64,000 nt of DNA from Synechocystis sp. PCC 7509 (GCF_000332075.2 NZ_ALVU02000001.1:3174324-3238323); one strand, 5' to 3'; positions 18,691 through 30,027 are shown, counted from the first letter of the stretch. The notes: generated from the letters alone by a model not told the origin. Numbers and translations: made by a program.

Positions 18691-19329
18691 TTAACATTCT
18701 TTCTGTGTTTGTTCCCAAATAGGCAAATCTTCCGGTCTATCTACGTCTGCTAAAGGGGGTAAGTAAGAAATTATTAAATTAAGCTTGTGGGCAATAGCTA
18801 CCGTTTGGGCTAATACGCGATCGCTTCCCCAACTAATACCTGTAAATAACTCTGGGATAAATTTACTTAAAGCAATTAAATAATAACCCCCGTCTATTGC
18901 CGAACCTAGCACCAAATCGCTACCAAGATCCAATTGTTGAAAGGCTTGGGCGATCAACTGCGGCGTTAATCCAGGGCAATCGCTACCAATAATTACCACC
19001 GATTCTATTTGATTTTGAAAGGCTGACAATAGGGAATAAGCCATTTTTTGACCCAAATCCCCCTCTCCTTGGGCTAGACAATCAATATCATCTCCTAGCC
19101 ATTGTTGCATCAATTGTTTGTCGCCACTGGCAAAACGCACTTCGATTGAAACAGGACAAAACTCTTGCAATAGTTGGGCTTGCGCTAGAGTATGTTCAGT
19201 CATTTGACGTTGGAGATTTGCCGCGCCTATTTCTCCCAATGCTCCAATCATGCGAGTTTTAGTTTTTCCTGGCTCTGGATAGCGAGTAAAAATGATTAAG
19301 CGTTTTTTAATGATTTTGGATAACTGCAA
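18691..19329 (-). CDS. TIGR04282-type glycosyltransferase-fold protein (DUF2064)
   Basis: A 212-residue protein related to nucleotidyl or glycosyl transferases. Conserved elements are LIIFTRYPEPGKTKTRM near the N-terminus, IIGSDCPGLTPQLI in the middle and GGYYLIAL and PLADVDRPEDL toward the end. The family has been named for arsenosugar biosynthesis, but many members stand alone and the real substrate is unclear. It lies 60 bases upstream of aroA on the same strand. Confidence 0.83.
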   Translation of the reverse strand: MQLSKIIKKRLIIFTRYPEPGKTKTRMIGALGEIGAANLQRQMTEHTLAQAQLLQEFCPVSIEVRFASGDKQLMQQWLGDDIDCLAQGEGDLGQKMAYSLLSAFQNQIESVVIIGSDCPGLTPQLIAQAFQQLDLGSDLVLGSAIDGGYYLIALSKFIPELFTGISWGSDRVLAQTVAIAHKLNLIISYLPPLADVDRPEDLPIWEQTQKEC

Positions 19330-19448
19330 AGTATTGATAAATTTGAAATTTTTGCTATTGTAACTACGAGTAAACTAATAAAAATTGCCACTTAAAAATG
19401 TGGTAACTTCGGTAGGTCTTGCTAAATGATAAAAGTGACGAGCAAGAA

Positions 19449-20180
19449 ATGGAAAAAATAGTTGAAGTTTTACCAAGCTTGGAATTGCTAATTGAGCGCA
19501 GTTTAGCAATTATTCTCGATCGCATTAGTGATTCTATTGCCGAGCGGGGATTTTGTGCGATCGCCCTAGCAGGTGGAAGTACGCCTAAACCCCTCTACGA
19601 AGCGATTTCTAAGCAATCGCTACCTTGGAACAAAATTCACGTTTTTTGGGGCGATGAACGCTACGTAGCACCAGAGCATCCAGACAGCAATCAATTGATG
19701 GCAAGGAAAGCTTGGCTAAATAAAGTCCCGATCCCTGCTACCAATATCCACCCCATGCCCACAAAGGAAAGCGATCCTCATGTAGCCGCAAGCATCTACG
19801 AGCAAGAATTGCTAGGTTTTTTTCAACTTACTCCCGGAGAACTACCAGTATTTGACGTGATTTTGCTAGGAATTGGCGATGATGGACATACAGCATCATT
19901 ATTTCCTCATACCGATGCTTTGAAAGTGAGCGATCGCGCTGTTACTGTAGGTAGTAAAGACGGACAACCGCGAATTACCTTCACGTATACATTAATTAAT
20001 CAAGCTCGTTGCGTGATGTTTTTAGTTGCTGGATCTAGCAAAAAAGCGGCACTAGCACAAATTTTTGCACCGATAGCCGACAACTATACTTATCCCAGTA
20101 GATTTATTCAACCCCAAGGTAAGCTATGGTGGCTGCTCGACGGGTCCGCAGGTCAAGAAGTCCCCTCAAAGAGCGCATAA
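19449..20180 (+). CDS. pgl: 6-phosphogluconolactonase
   Basis: A 243-residue lactonase of the oxidative pentose phosphate pathway. Motifs: ALAGGSTPKPLYEAI, VFWGDERYVAPEHPDSN, LLGIGDDGHTASLFPHT and a typical C-terminal Trp/Leu-rich end. I chose the ATG at 19449 (MEKIVEVLP); an in-frame TTG at 19419 would add ten residues without family resemblance. It is divergent from the TIGR04282 gene. Confidence 0.9.
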   Translation: MEKIVEVLPSLELLIERSLAIILDRISDSIAERGFCAIALAGGSTPKPLYEAISKQSLPWNKIHVFWGDERYVAPEHPDSNQLMARKAWLNKVPIPATNIHPMPTKESDPHVAASIYEQELLGFFQLTPGELPVFDVILLGIGDDGHTASLFPHTDALKVSDRAVTVGSKDGQPRITFTYTLINQARCVMFLVAGSSKKAALAQIFAPIADNYTYPSRFIQPQGKLWWLLDGSAGQEVPSKSA

Positions 20181-20311
20181 TAAAATAATTATTGCTATTT
20201 ATTTACTTTTAGTTGGTAAATTGTCAGGCTAAAACTTAAATGGGGTAGTAATACTTGTTTTTCTCCCCGACTGCGCTTGAAAAAAGTTGTTCTTTTCTTC
20301 CTATCCCATTT

Positions 20312-21085
20312 ATGATCGTCTGCCCTAACTGCAATCACTCCAACCCTGAAGGCGCACAATCGTGCGAAGCTTGCTATACACCTCTCCCAACTATGACAAA
20401 TTGTCCTAATTGCGCCGCAGAAGTTCAATCGGATGCGACATTTTGTGGTCAGTGTGGTTCTAACTTAACTACCTCATCAATGGCAACAGAAGTAGAACCA
20501 AGCATTGCTACAGATATTTCCTCACCTATGCCCGATTTGATGGCTTTAGAGCCACTCCTACAACCAGAGCCTTTGGTAACTAATAATGAAACTGAAGCCA
20601 TGCCTGTAGTAACAACAGAGGTGTCTAAACCACCAGTAATGACTTCTCCAGAGCCACCATCAGCGCCACCACCAATAGAACCTATAGCTCCACCTTTTGC
20701 CGCACCCGAAGCAATGCCAATGGAGGCTAAACTAAGTTCTACAACACAATTACAGCAACAAAAAGCGCGGATGCTGCATATTCAAACCGATACATTAATT
20801 GAATTGCCGCCAAATTTATCAGTAGTACACATTGGCAAGCAAAATGATCGCATTCCTCCCGATGTTGATGTTTCTGGCTTTCCCAATTCGGAAATTGTTT
20901 CACGGGTTCATGCCGATATTCGCGTAGAAGGAGATACTTATTACATTGAAGATGTAGGCAGCGCTAACGGTACTTACGTTAATAATCTGCCATTACCTCA
21001 TGGTAATCGTCATCGCTTGCGTGCAGGCGATCGCATTGCCCTAGGCAAGGGAGATTTGGTAACTTTCTTATTTCAAATTTCTTAG
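20312..21085 (+). CDS. FHA-domain protein with double zinc ribbon
   Basis: A 257-residue protein. The N-terminus has two zinc-ribbon-like Cys sets (CPNCNHSNPEGAQSCEAC at about 4-21, then CPNCAAEV with CGQCGSNL at about 32-53). A long Pro/Glu/Thr-rich linker follows, then a C-terminal FHA domain (SRVHADIRVEGDTYYIEDVGSANGTYVNNLPL), which binds phosphothreonine. I start at MIVCPNCNHS (20312) and not at the 19 extra upstream codons. The next gene is a second, smaller FHA protein 22 bases on, so the pair likely acts together as phosphopeptide readers for a Ser/Thr kinase. Confidence 0.82.
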   Translation: MIVCPNCNHSNPEGAQSCEACYTPLPTMTNCPNCAAEVQSDATFCGQCGSNLTTSSMATEVEPSIATDISSPMPDLMALEPLLQPEPLVTNNETEAMPVVTTEVSKPPVMTSPEPPSAPPPIEPIAPPFAAPEAMPMEAKLSSTTQLQQQKARMLHIQTDTLIELPPNLSVVHIGKQNDRIPPDVDVSGFPNSEIVSRVHADIRVEGDTYYIEDVGSANGTYVNNLPLPHGNRHRLRAGDRIALGKGDLVTFLFQIS

Positions 21086-21107
21086 TAACTTTTAAAATAC
21101 TGGCAAC

Positions 21108-21455
21108 GTGATTACATTAATGCTTTTGCATCCACAAAACTCAACTCCAATGCAAAGTTGGAAATTTAACGACAAATCTTTGATCCGGATTGGCAGAGCA
21201 ACAGATAATGAAGTTGTGTTATACAGTTCTGTAGTTTCGCGCTTGCACGTTGAATTACGAGAAAGTAACGGAAATTGGGAAATTATTAATAAAGGTGCAA
21301 ATGGTACTTATGTAGACGAGCAACGGATTTCTCAAGTACCAGTTGTAGACGGGGTAGTTATGCGGATTGCCCCTTCTGGTCCAAAGTTGCAAATTCGGTT
21401 TGGCGATGTGATGGTCAATAGACCTCTTGCAAAAGTTGCCTTTAAAGTTGATTGA
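21108..21455 (+). CDS. Small FHA-domain protein, 3' end replaced by an IS5-type element
   Basis: A 115-residue single FHA domain (GTG start). The core RIGRATDNEVVLYSSVVSRLHVEL and GANGTYVDEQRI is intact. From base 21421 the frame enters the terminal inverted repeat of an insertion sequence, so the last 11 residues (after DVMVN) are encoded by the element. The FHA core may still fold, but the native C-terminus is lost, and its continuation is not found on the far side of the element. It follows the larger FHA gene by 22 bases. Confidence 0.8.
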   Translation: MITLMLLHPQNSTPMQSWKFNDKSLIRIGRATDNEVVLYSSVVSRLHVELRESNGNWEIINKGANGTYVDEQRISQVPVVDGVVMRIAPSGPKLQIRFGDVMVNRPLAKVAFKVD

Positions 21456-21608
21456 CATTTAAGTAAAGCTCATAATTATAAATAGAAGCTATTAAATTAA
21501 ACCTTAATCCAAATCGTTTCCTTCTATTTCTATATCGCCCTTTTAAAATCCTAAGTCTTTTCAAATGTGCAAAAACATTTTCAATAATTATTCTCTGTTT
21601 CGCTAACT

Positions 21609-21633
21609 CTCTATTCTCTATTCTCTATTCTCT
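21609..21633. repeat. Heptanucleotide tandem repeat CTCTATT, 3.6 copies
   Basis: Three full CTCTATT units and a partial fourth lie in the 3' part of the IS5 transposase. Because the unit is seven bases, each gain or loss changes the frame. Reading the other frame downstream restores the transposase end, so a change in copy number explains the break. Confidence 0.8.
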
Positions 21634-21672
21634 TTGCTACGGAAAACTTGCTTTTTCTTGGTTTCTGTCTTA

Positions 21673-21710
21673 GAAAGTTTTGTGGAAGGAAACCTTCCCC
21701 ACAAACTTTC
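21673..21710. repeat. Dispersed palindromic repeat inside the IS5 transposase
   Basis: GAAAGTTTTGTGGAAGG, a short AAA loop and CCTTCCCCACAAACTTTC form a long hairpin. It is the same family as the two copies in the rbcR leader (2629-2716). Here it is inserted without breaking the local reading frame of the transposase, adding about 16 foreign residues. Confidence 0.75.
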
Positions 21711-22397
21711 CGCTTTTTGGGTGTTTGACTGAAAGGATGATGCTTTTTAATTCCTTGATATCCCTTATCTGCTAGGCATTTAACCTCTTGATTGATTTTT
21801 ACCTTACTTCTTTTATATAGTTTAAAATCATGTTCAGAACCCTTTCCATAAGTCGTACATAGGATTTGCCCATCCTTTTGACTGATACTTACTTGAGCTT
21901 TCAATGTATGGATTTTTTTCTTACCACTGTAATATTTTTTTTGTTTTTTTTAGGTCTTTCTATCGGAGTTTCCCTCACATCTATTACTACCGTTTCTAGC
22001 TGATAATCCTCTTGAATAATTAGTCTTTTTTTCCCTGGCAATCTTAGTTCCGGTGCTTGAATTAAAATATCTTCAATCTTTTTGACAATTCGATAAGCTG
22101 TAGATTCATTAATTCCCCACGTTGCTCCTAGATGAAAATAAGTTCTGTATTCTCTTAAGTATTCCAAAGTCATTAATACTTGGTCTTCTACTTTTAATTT
22201 TGGCGGTCTTCCTGTTATCTTGCGTGAGCAATATACTTTTTTAACTATTTCCACCATTTGATTAAATGTCTCATAATGCACTCCAGATAATCGTTTGAAT
22301 TCTTCAGAAGTCAGCTTTTTTACTTGTTTATAAGTCATTATTGTCTCTATCTCATCTTTTTCTCCCAATTCTAACACCTACTTTTGCAAGAGGTCTA

Positions 22398-22836
22398 TTC
22401 TACTCAAAGCCTAACCAAAGTGATTGACGAGCAGTCTCTGCCCTTGACGGCTCGTAGAGCCAGCTATCTGATTGTGAAGCGCGAGGAGAATCGAGTGCGC
22501 GAAGACACCAAACTGTTAGGGCAGCTAGTGGCACAGAACCCAGACCTAGCAATTGCAGTGGAGTTAGCACAGGAGTTCTTGCGACTGCTACGCCAGCGAC
22601 AAGGTGAGGCGTTTGAGCCTTGGTTGACCAAGGCTCAAAAAAGTTCATTGCAGCCCTTTCAAGTATTTGCATCAGGTCTTTTTGATGACTTTGCGGCGGT
22701 TAAGGCAAGCATGATGTTAAGCGTGAGTAATGGTCCAGTGGAAGGATTGAATAACCGATTAAAAATGTTGAAACGGCAGATGTATGGACGCGCTGGATTA
22801 GCATTACTCACCAAACGTTTCATTCTGTCTCAGTAA
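22398..22836 (+). pseudogene. ISL3-family transposase, C-terminal fragment
   Basis: About 145 codons of the ISL3 DDE domain end, including SNGPVEGLNNRLKMLKRQMYGRAG, which carries the terminal catalytic Glu in VEGLNN. The 5' two thirds are missing: the frame begins right at the end of the IS5 element. The first codons of the open frame (before 22398) are IS5 sequence. Nothing functional is expected. Confidence 0.8.
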
Positions 22837-22878
22837 GTCATATCTAAGATTCATCAGTTGCTCACATTATGACTAGTA

Positions 22879-24176
22879 CAGGAGGGCAGAAATAACTAAC
22901 CAGTAATATTGGTGGTGTAAAACACTGATAAACTTAATATCACAAATTATCGAGGGTAGATAAGCAGTGCCTCACCCTATAGCAAGGGCGATCGTACTAT
23001 CAGAGAAACAAAGGCATCTGTTAGAGGCGATAATTCGTACTCACACAAATCCTTATCGATTGGTGCAAAGAGCGCAAGTGATATTGTACGCGGCTTCATC
23101 TCTAACGAATACAGAGATTTCATTGTTGGTAAGGTTAACAAGAAATCGTGTCAGGTTATGGCGAAATCGATTTAATGATGCAGTAGAAGAATTAAATCAA
23201 GCAGAGTCAGAGGATAGGAATGATCAAGGACTACGGAGAAAAATCCTTTTGGTTCTCATGGACGAACAGCGACGGGGTAGTCCAGGGAAATTCAGTATTG
23301 AAGAAATAGTCCAAATTGTTGCCCTTGCCTGTGAACTACCAGCAACGTCAGGACTGCCAGTGACGCACTGGACACCAACGGAACTCGCCCGCGAATCAGT
23401 AAAACGTGGCATAGTTACACAAATTTCGCCCCGCAGTGTGGGTCGTTTTTTAAAATCAAGTAATGTTGAAACCACATCTAACTCGTTACTGGCTGAATGC
23501 CAATCCTCAAAATCCTGAAACATTTAAACAACTTTCCGAGCAAATTTGCCAGCCATACCATCAGGCTCAAGAATTAAATAGCAATAACATACGTATCATA
23601 AGTACTGATGAGATGACGGGTATTCAGGCTCTGGAGAGAGCATATCCAACAGATACAATCAAACCCGGTAAAATCGAATTTCAAGAATTTGAGTATATTC
23701 GACATGGAACACTTTCTTTAATCGCATCATGGGACGTGGCATCTGGAGGGATATATCATTCTACGATTAGTCCTACACGCAACGAAAAGGATTTTAACGA
23801 TCACATCGCTGCGACTATCGCTACCAAACCATCTGATGGATGGATTTTTGTCACCGACCAACTTAATACTCATAAGTCTTCGTCCTTAGTCCAACTTATC
23901 GTAACCAATTGTGGTATTGATATCGATTTGGGAATTAAGGGGAAGTCTGGGATAATACATTCAATGAAGTCTCCTGCAGCCTTTTTGACTGATATAACTC
24001 ATCGTATCCACTTTGTTTATACTCCTCTTCATAGCTCGTGGCTTAATCAAATTGAGTGTTGGTTCAGTATCCTAGTACGTCGTTTGCTTCGGCGGGGTAA
24101 TTTTACTTCAACGGGCGACCTCAAATCTTCAGGGGGCGACAAGCGCTCCAGAAACCATGCAGTAAGAAGCTTATAG
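22879..24176 (+). mobile_element. IS630-family element, left end present, right end lost
   Basis: A candidate left terminus CAGGAGGGCAGAAATAACTA begins at 22879 just after a TA dinucleotide, the usual IS630 target. The transposase follows. I find no inverted copy of this end downstream, and the coding homology stops near 24125, so the right end has been removed. Confidence 0.6.
22967..24176 (+). pseudogene. IS630-family transposase, frameshifted and 3'-truncated
   Basis: The first frame (22967-23518) holds the helix-turn-helix region (LTNTEISLLVRLTRNRVRLWRNRF) and runs to ISPRSVGRFLK. The rest (KPHLTRYWLNANPQNPETF onward) is in another frame from about 23463, needing a +1 shift. The catalytic triad is visible: Asp in IISTDEMTGIQALERAYP, Asp in VTDQLNTHKSS and Glu in LNQIECWFSILVRRLL. 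Family resemblance stops at GNFTST, and the final ~20 residues are unrelated, so the gene is truncated. Confidence 0.78.
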
Positions 24177-24296
24177 CCTTGAAACTCTCTGGACAAATCG
24201 CCGAACTATTGACAACAGTCTCTGCACAAAGAAAAATAGTCAGGATTTATGGTAAAAATAAACGGTCTTCTCAATAAAGATAGACCGTAGTCAAAA
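24177..24296 (+). other. Unidentified open remnant between IS630 and IS4 pieces
   Basis: One frame stays open from about 24160 to a TAA at about 24278, reading KLIALKLSGQIAELLTTVSA then QRKIVRIYGKN. It has no start and I do not recognise it. It is probably the tail of a gene cut by one of the neighbouring elements. Confidence 0.3.
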
Positions 24297-24562
24297 ATGT
24301 TGCCATCATTCTATCAAACTTTTCTCGAAAAATACTTGACTCCATCACAACAAATTACTCTGAAAATGTTGGTATGGTTACTCCAGAATCAAAAACAAGT
24401 AAAAATAGAAAGACTAGCTGCTACTCTCCCATTACCAATTCAACACAATAGTTGCCGACGACACTTACAACGATTTTTAACTCTGAAGGCAATAAGTGTA
24501 GTTTTAATCTGGTTTCCTCTCATCCAAGAAATACTTCATTGCCAAATTAAACCAGGTTCATA
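24297..24562 (+). pseudogene. IS4-family transposase, N-terminal fragment
   Basis: The first ~88 residues of an IS4-type transposase (MLPSFYQTFLEKYL, LVWLLQNQKQVKIERLAATL, RRHLQRFLTL). It stops abruptly at FKPGS-like CQIKPGS, where the next IS630 element begins; the catalytic region is absent here and on the far side of that element. Dead fragment. Confidence 0.75.
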
Positions 24563-25656
24563 CTAAGTTGCAGTCAGAGGTAGTACTTTAAGATGAGGAA
24601 AGTAAGTCATTGAACGTAGGCGCTCACAGTTAGAAGAAAGTTCAAACAACCCTTGGCACAGGACATCTTCTACTTGTTCAATTGATGAAAACACCTGATT
24701 ATAGAAGTAGTTTTCTCGCACAGCCTCCCAGATATGTTCTACAGGCATTAACTCTGGACTATAGGCAGGTTGAAAAATTAACCGGATATTTTCTGGAATT
24801 GTTAAACAGCTAGAACGATGCCAAGAGGCTTTGTCTAATTGTAAAATCACAAAATAATCGCTAAACTCTTGAGCAACTTGCGCCAAAAATAAATTCATCA
24901 TCTGAGTATTAGCGTAGGGTAAAATTAAGCAAGTCATTAAACCTAACTGGGGTGCAACGGCGGCATAAGCGTAAACCTATTGTCTAACTTGTTGCTTAGG
25001 TACAATTGGACGCATACCTTTTGGACACCAGCAAGCTCTGACTTCTCCTATACGCCCAAACCTACCCTCATCTCCCGCCATTAATACTATTGGTCTAGTA
25101 TCAGATGGATTCCTGGTTTGATTTATTTGCCTAACTAAAGACGAGAAGTTTTTTTAAATTCATCAATGGCACTAGGGTCTTTTTTTGGATGAGAAGACCT
25201 TGGCACAATTTTGCGCCATTGATGCCTCTCTAATCAGCGATAAATTGTCGTCTTAGGTACTGGAAAACCACACTTAAGTTCCTAAGCAAGTTTAATTTGA
25301 ATTGCGGTGGCTATTTGACCACGACGGGCTTTTTCTTTAAACCCATCTATTAGTTGTTTTTCCTCATCCCAACTTAAATAGCAATTACGTCTACCTCCTT
25401 TGCCTGGAGTAGATAATCCAATTTCTCCAGTGCGGTTATATTGCTGAATTACTTTTCTGACAAATCCTTGGGACACCCCACAATGACGCGCAATCTGAGC
25501 CGATAGTCTAGGGTCTGCTAGTGCATTGTAGATCACAAGCCATTTTTGTCTATCCCAATGAGAGGACGCTAACTTTATTTTTTGCTTGATTGTCTCCTTT
25601 TCTAAGTGAGAACAGGCTTTCGTTACTTGACCCACATATCCATTTCCCTTTTCCAA
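24563..25656 (-). pseudogene. IS630-family transposase of the second element, degenerate
   Basis: The 5' part (25656-25282) carries the helix-turn-helix (LSAQIARHCGVSQGFVRKVIQQYNRTG). The 3' part (24937-24563) holds the catalytic end: FVILQLDKASWHRSS with the second Asp and FQPAYSPELMPVEHIWEAVREN with the Glu. The ~350 bases between are recognisable (ELKCGFPVPKTTIYR, RQWRKIVPRSSHPKKDP-like, VRACWCPKGMRPIVP) but contain several stops and frame changes. No functional protein is possible. Confidence 0.8.
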
Positions 25657-25699
25657 GTTTCTCTGTTTTACTACTCTACTACCTCTGATCGCAACTTAG
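24563..25699 (-). mobile_element. Second IS630-family element (about 1.14 kb) with both ends
   Basis: Terminal inverted repeats CTAAGTTGCAGTCAGAGGTA (from 24563) and, reversed, CTAAGTTGCGATCAGAGGTA (ending 25699) differ at two bases. Each end is flanked by TA (24561-24562 and 25700-25701), the IS630 target duplication. Left flank is the IS4 fragment and right flank is the IS982 transposase, so the flanks do not match a single interrupted gene. Confidence 0.82.
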
Positions 25700-26534
25700 T
25701 ATCAAAGCAATTGACTGGCGAACGATGCCTTGAATGCTCTATCTGGGAAATATTCTTCAATTGGTCAATAATAGTTTCGATCACAGCACGTTTACGTAAA
25801 GCTCTCCGGGGGAATCTTCCCCCGGAAGACTTTACGTAATAGCAATCGATCAACCTGGGGCATCAAACGCTGCTTCATGTTGCGCTTGAGCTTAGTTATA
25901 AGTTGTACGCCAACACTGTCCAATAAATCTTTTGTAAGTTTTAGAGAAATGTAACCCTTGTCTGCAAACACTTTACCGAAAAGGTATTGTAGTAATCTAG
26001 GAACAGGTTTACGATCATCAATATTGCCTGGAGTCACCTGAAAGTTAAGCCGCCTTACCTTTGTCATTGACAACCAGATGGAGTTTAAAACCAAAAAACC
26101 AATCTACCGAAGTCTTACCACGAGCCGCTAGATTCTTAAATACTTTATGCTGACTGATACGCTTATTGTGACAGACCCGGAGGCTAGTGGAGTCCATGAA
26201 ACTAATGCCACTACAAGAGCCAAAACGAGAACGTACATAGGCGCACAAGGGTATTAAAGTGCTAGGTATCCACTCTAAAAAACGGTTATAGCTCACAAGT
26301 CTGGGAAAATAAGCCTGCCAATCTTCTTGCACTTTTTCGCTCGTAATAGGTTTTAAAATTCCGGTAACAAGACTGATGAAAGCCAATCATAATCGTCATG
26401 ATTTCGCTCAAACATAAAGTGCGCCTACGTTTGCGCCGTTGTAAATTGTGACCAAGCAATTGATTTTCCCACAATGGTTCAAAGATTTGGCAAAAATCAT
26501 CGACGGAGCAGAATAGTTCTTCTAAACTGAGCAT
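25671..26534 (-). pseudogene. IS982-family transposase, broken by frameshifts, a palindrome and an IS630
   Basis: Read on the minus strand, three frames are needed. Frame one (26534-about 26340) has LCLSEIMTIMIGFHQSCYRNF; frame two (about 26386-26045) has FPRLVSYNRFLEWIPSTLIP, SGISFMDSTSLRVCHNKRI and VDWFFGFKLHLVVND; frame three (about 26094-25792) has FQVTPGNIDDRKPVPRLLQ and FADKGYISLKL. A 40-bp insertion then shifts the frame once more before [21 protein letters not shown]. The extreme C-terminus is cut off by the IS630 end at 25700. The DDE residues remain recognisable. Confidence 0.82.
25791..25839. repeat. Miniature palindromic insertion with 9-bp target duplication
   Basis: A 31-bp insert (25800-25830) containing the stem TCCGGGGGAA / TTCCCCCGGA lies between two copies of TTTACGTAA (25791-25799 and 25831-25839). 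Removing 40 bp restores the IS982 reading [10 protein letters not shown], which shows it is an insertion with target-site duplication. Confidence 0.82.
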
Positions 26535-26624
26535 AAGGCAGCCAGGTGGATTGATTAGTTGGTACTTTCAGACTACCTGTTTTGCCCCTTTTTTGCTTTT
26601 TCCTTATCCCGAACTGACGTTAAA

Positions 26625-26837
26625 TTAGATCCTCAATACATCAGTGCGTATATAGAGAGAGGATATATTCGCAATGACAAAGGAGAAAAAAAAGAAGCAA
26701 TTACGGACTTACAAAAAGCAATAAGTCTTTTGTATAAAGAATATATGTTAAATGAAATCAGAGAGCTGAAAGCAGAGATCAAAAATATTCGGGATGAAAT
26801 CAAAAATACTTCCTGGTGGCAGACACGAATATTTTAG
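26625..26837 (+). pseudogene. TPR-repeat protein, C-terminal remnant
   Basis: One tetratricopeptide repeat (VKLDPQYISAYIERGYIRND then EKKEAITDLQKAISL) and a short charged helical tail (EIRELKAEIKNIRDEIKN). The upstream part of the open frame is IS982-end sequence, so the gene has lost its 5' portion; TPR homology begins at about 26625. It ends 45 bases before the rrn terminator hairpin on the opposite strand. Confidence 0.65.
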
Positions 26838-26851
26838 TAAGCAGTCCTCGT

Positions 26852-26900
26852 ATTTTAATCATTTAACATAAACAAATTTTAATCATTTAACATAAACAAA
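26852..26900. repeat. Two tandem copies of a 24-bp segment shared with the rrn terminator arm
   Basis: TTTTAATCATTTAACATAAA followed by CAAA occurs twice in tandem (26853-26876 and 26877-26900). The second copy forms the outer half of one arm of the hairpin at 26882-26943, so one arm of the terminator has been partly duplicated. Confidence 0.75.
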
Positions 26901-26943
26901 GCAGCCTCAATAAACTGAGGCTGCTTTGTTTATGTTAAATGAT
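26882..26943 (-). terminator. rRNA operon terminator, perfect 28-bp hairpin
   Basis: Arms at 26882-26909 and 26916-26943 are perfectly complementary over 28 bp around a six-base loop; the GC core is GCAGCCTCA / TGAGGCTGC. It starts three bases beyond the 5S rRNA 3' end on the minus strand, so it should end the rrn transcript. Confidence 0.88.
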
Positions 26944-26946
26944 AGA

Positions 26947-27064
26947 CCTGGCACTGAGCTATTGTCCCGTGGGGCAACCCCCAAAGTATCGTCGCCGCAG
27001 CAGCGTTTCACTTCCGAGTTCGGGATGGAGTCGGAGTGGTTCCACCGCGCCATAAGCACCAGGA
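26947..27064 (-). rRNA. rrf: 5S ribosomal RNA
   Basis: About 118 bases on the minus strand, beginning TCCTGGTGC and ending GTGCCAGG, so the two ends pair. The internal CCGAACTCGGAAGTGAAACG is the conserved loop B/C region. It is the last gene of the operon, about 75 bases after the 23S rRNA and just before the terminator hairpin. Confidence 0.93.
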
Positions 27065-27138
27065 AACTTGTTGAGTGTGTAATGGTCACAGCACCCTGAA
27101 GACTGCATAGAGAAGCAAATAGTTTTATTGATTTATTA

Positions 27139-30027
<2,889 letters not shown>

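Larger units (their letters stand above)
21442..22377 (-). pseudogene. IS5-family transposase, two frames plus later damage
   Basis: The 5' frame (22377-21901, 158 residues) has an HTH region and the first DDE Asp (ETVVIDVRETPIERPKK). The 3' frame (KGSEHDFKLYKRS, KCLADKGYQGIKK) is reached by a -1 shift at either of two slippery runs, A8C at 21943-21951 and A8T at 21934-21942. Downstream, a dispersed palindrome adds about 16 residues at 21673-21710. A 7-base tandem repeat (21609-21633) then throws the frame off before the conserved end (ELAKQRIIIENVF and RNRRKRFGLRFNLIAS). The first shift may be programmed; the second is a lesion. Confidence 0.75.
21421..22395 (-). mobile_element. IS5-family insertion sequence (about 975 bp), inactivated
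   Basis: Matching termini GACCTCTTGCAAAAGT are found at 21421 on the plus strand and, reversed, ending at 22395; a TA dinucleotide flanks each end (21419-21420 and 22396-22397). The interior encodes an HTH plus DDE transposase on the minus strand. The left flank is the FHA gene and the right flank is the interior of an ISL3 transposase, so the two sides were not originally adjacent. Confidence 0.8.

Noticed and set aside
21609-21633. Possible CRISPR-like tandem repeat
   Set aside because: Unit is seven bases without spacers and lies inside a transposase. No CRISPR array was seen anywhere in the window.
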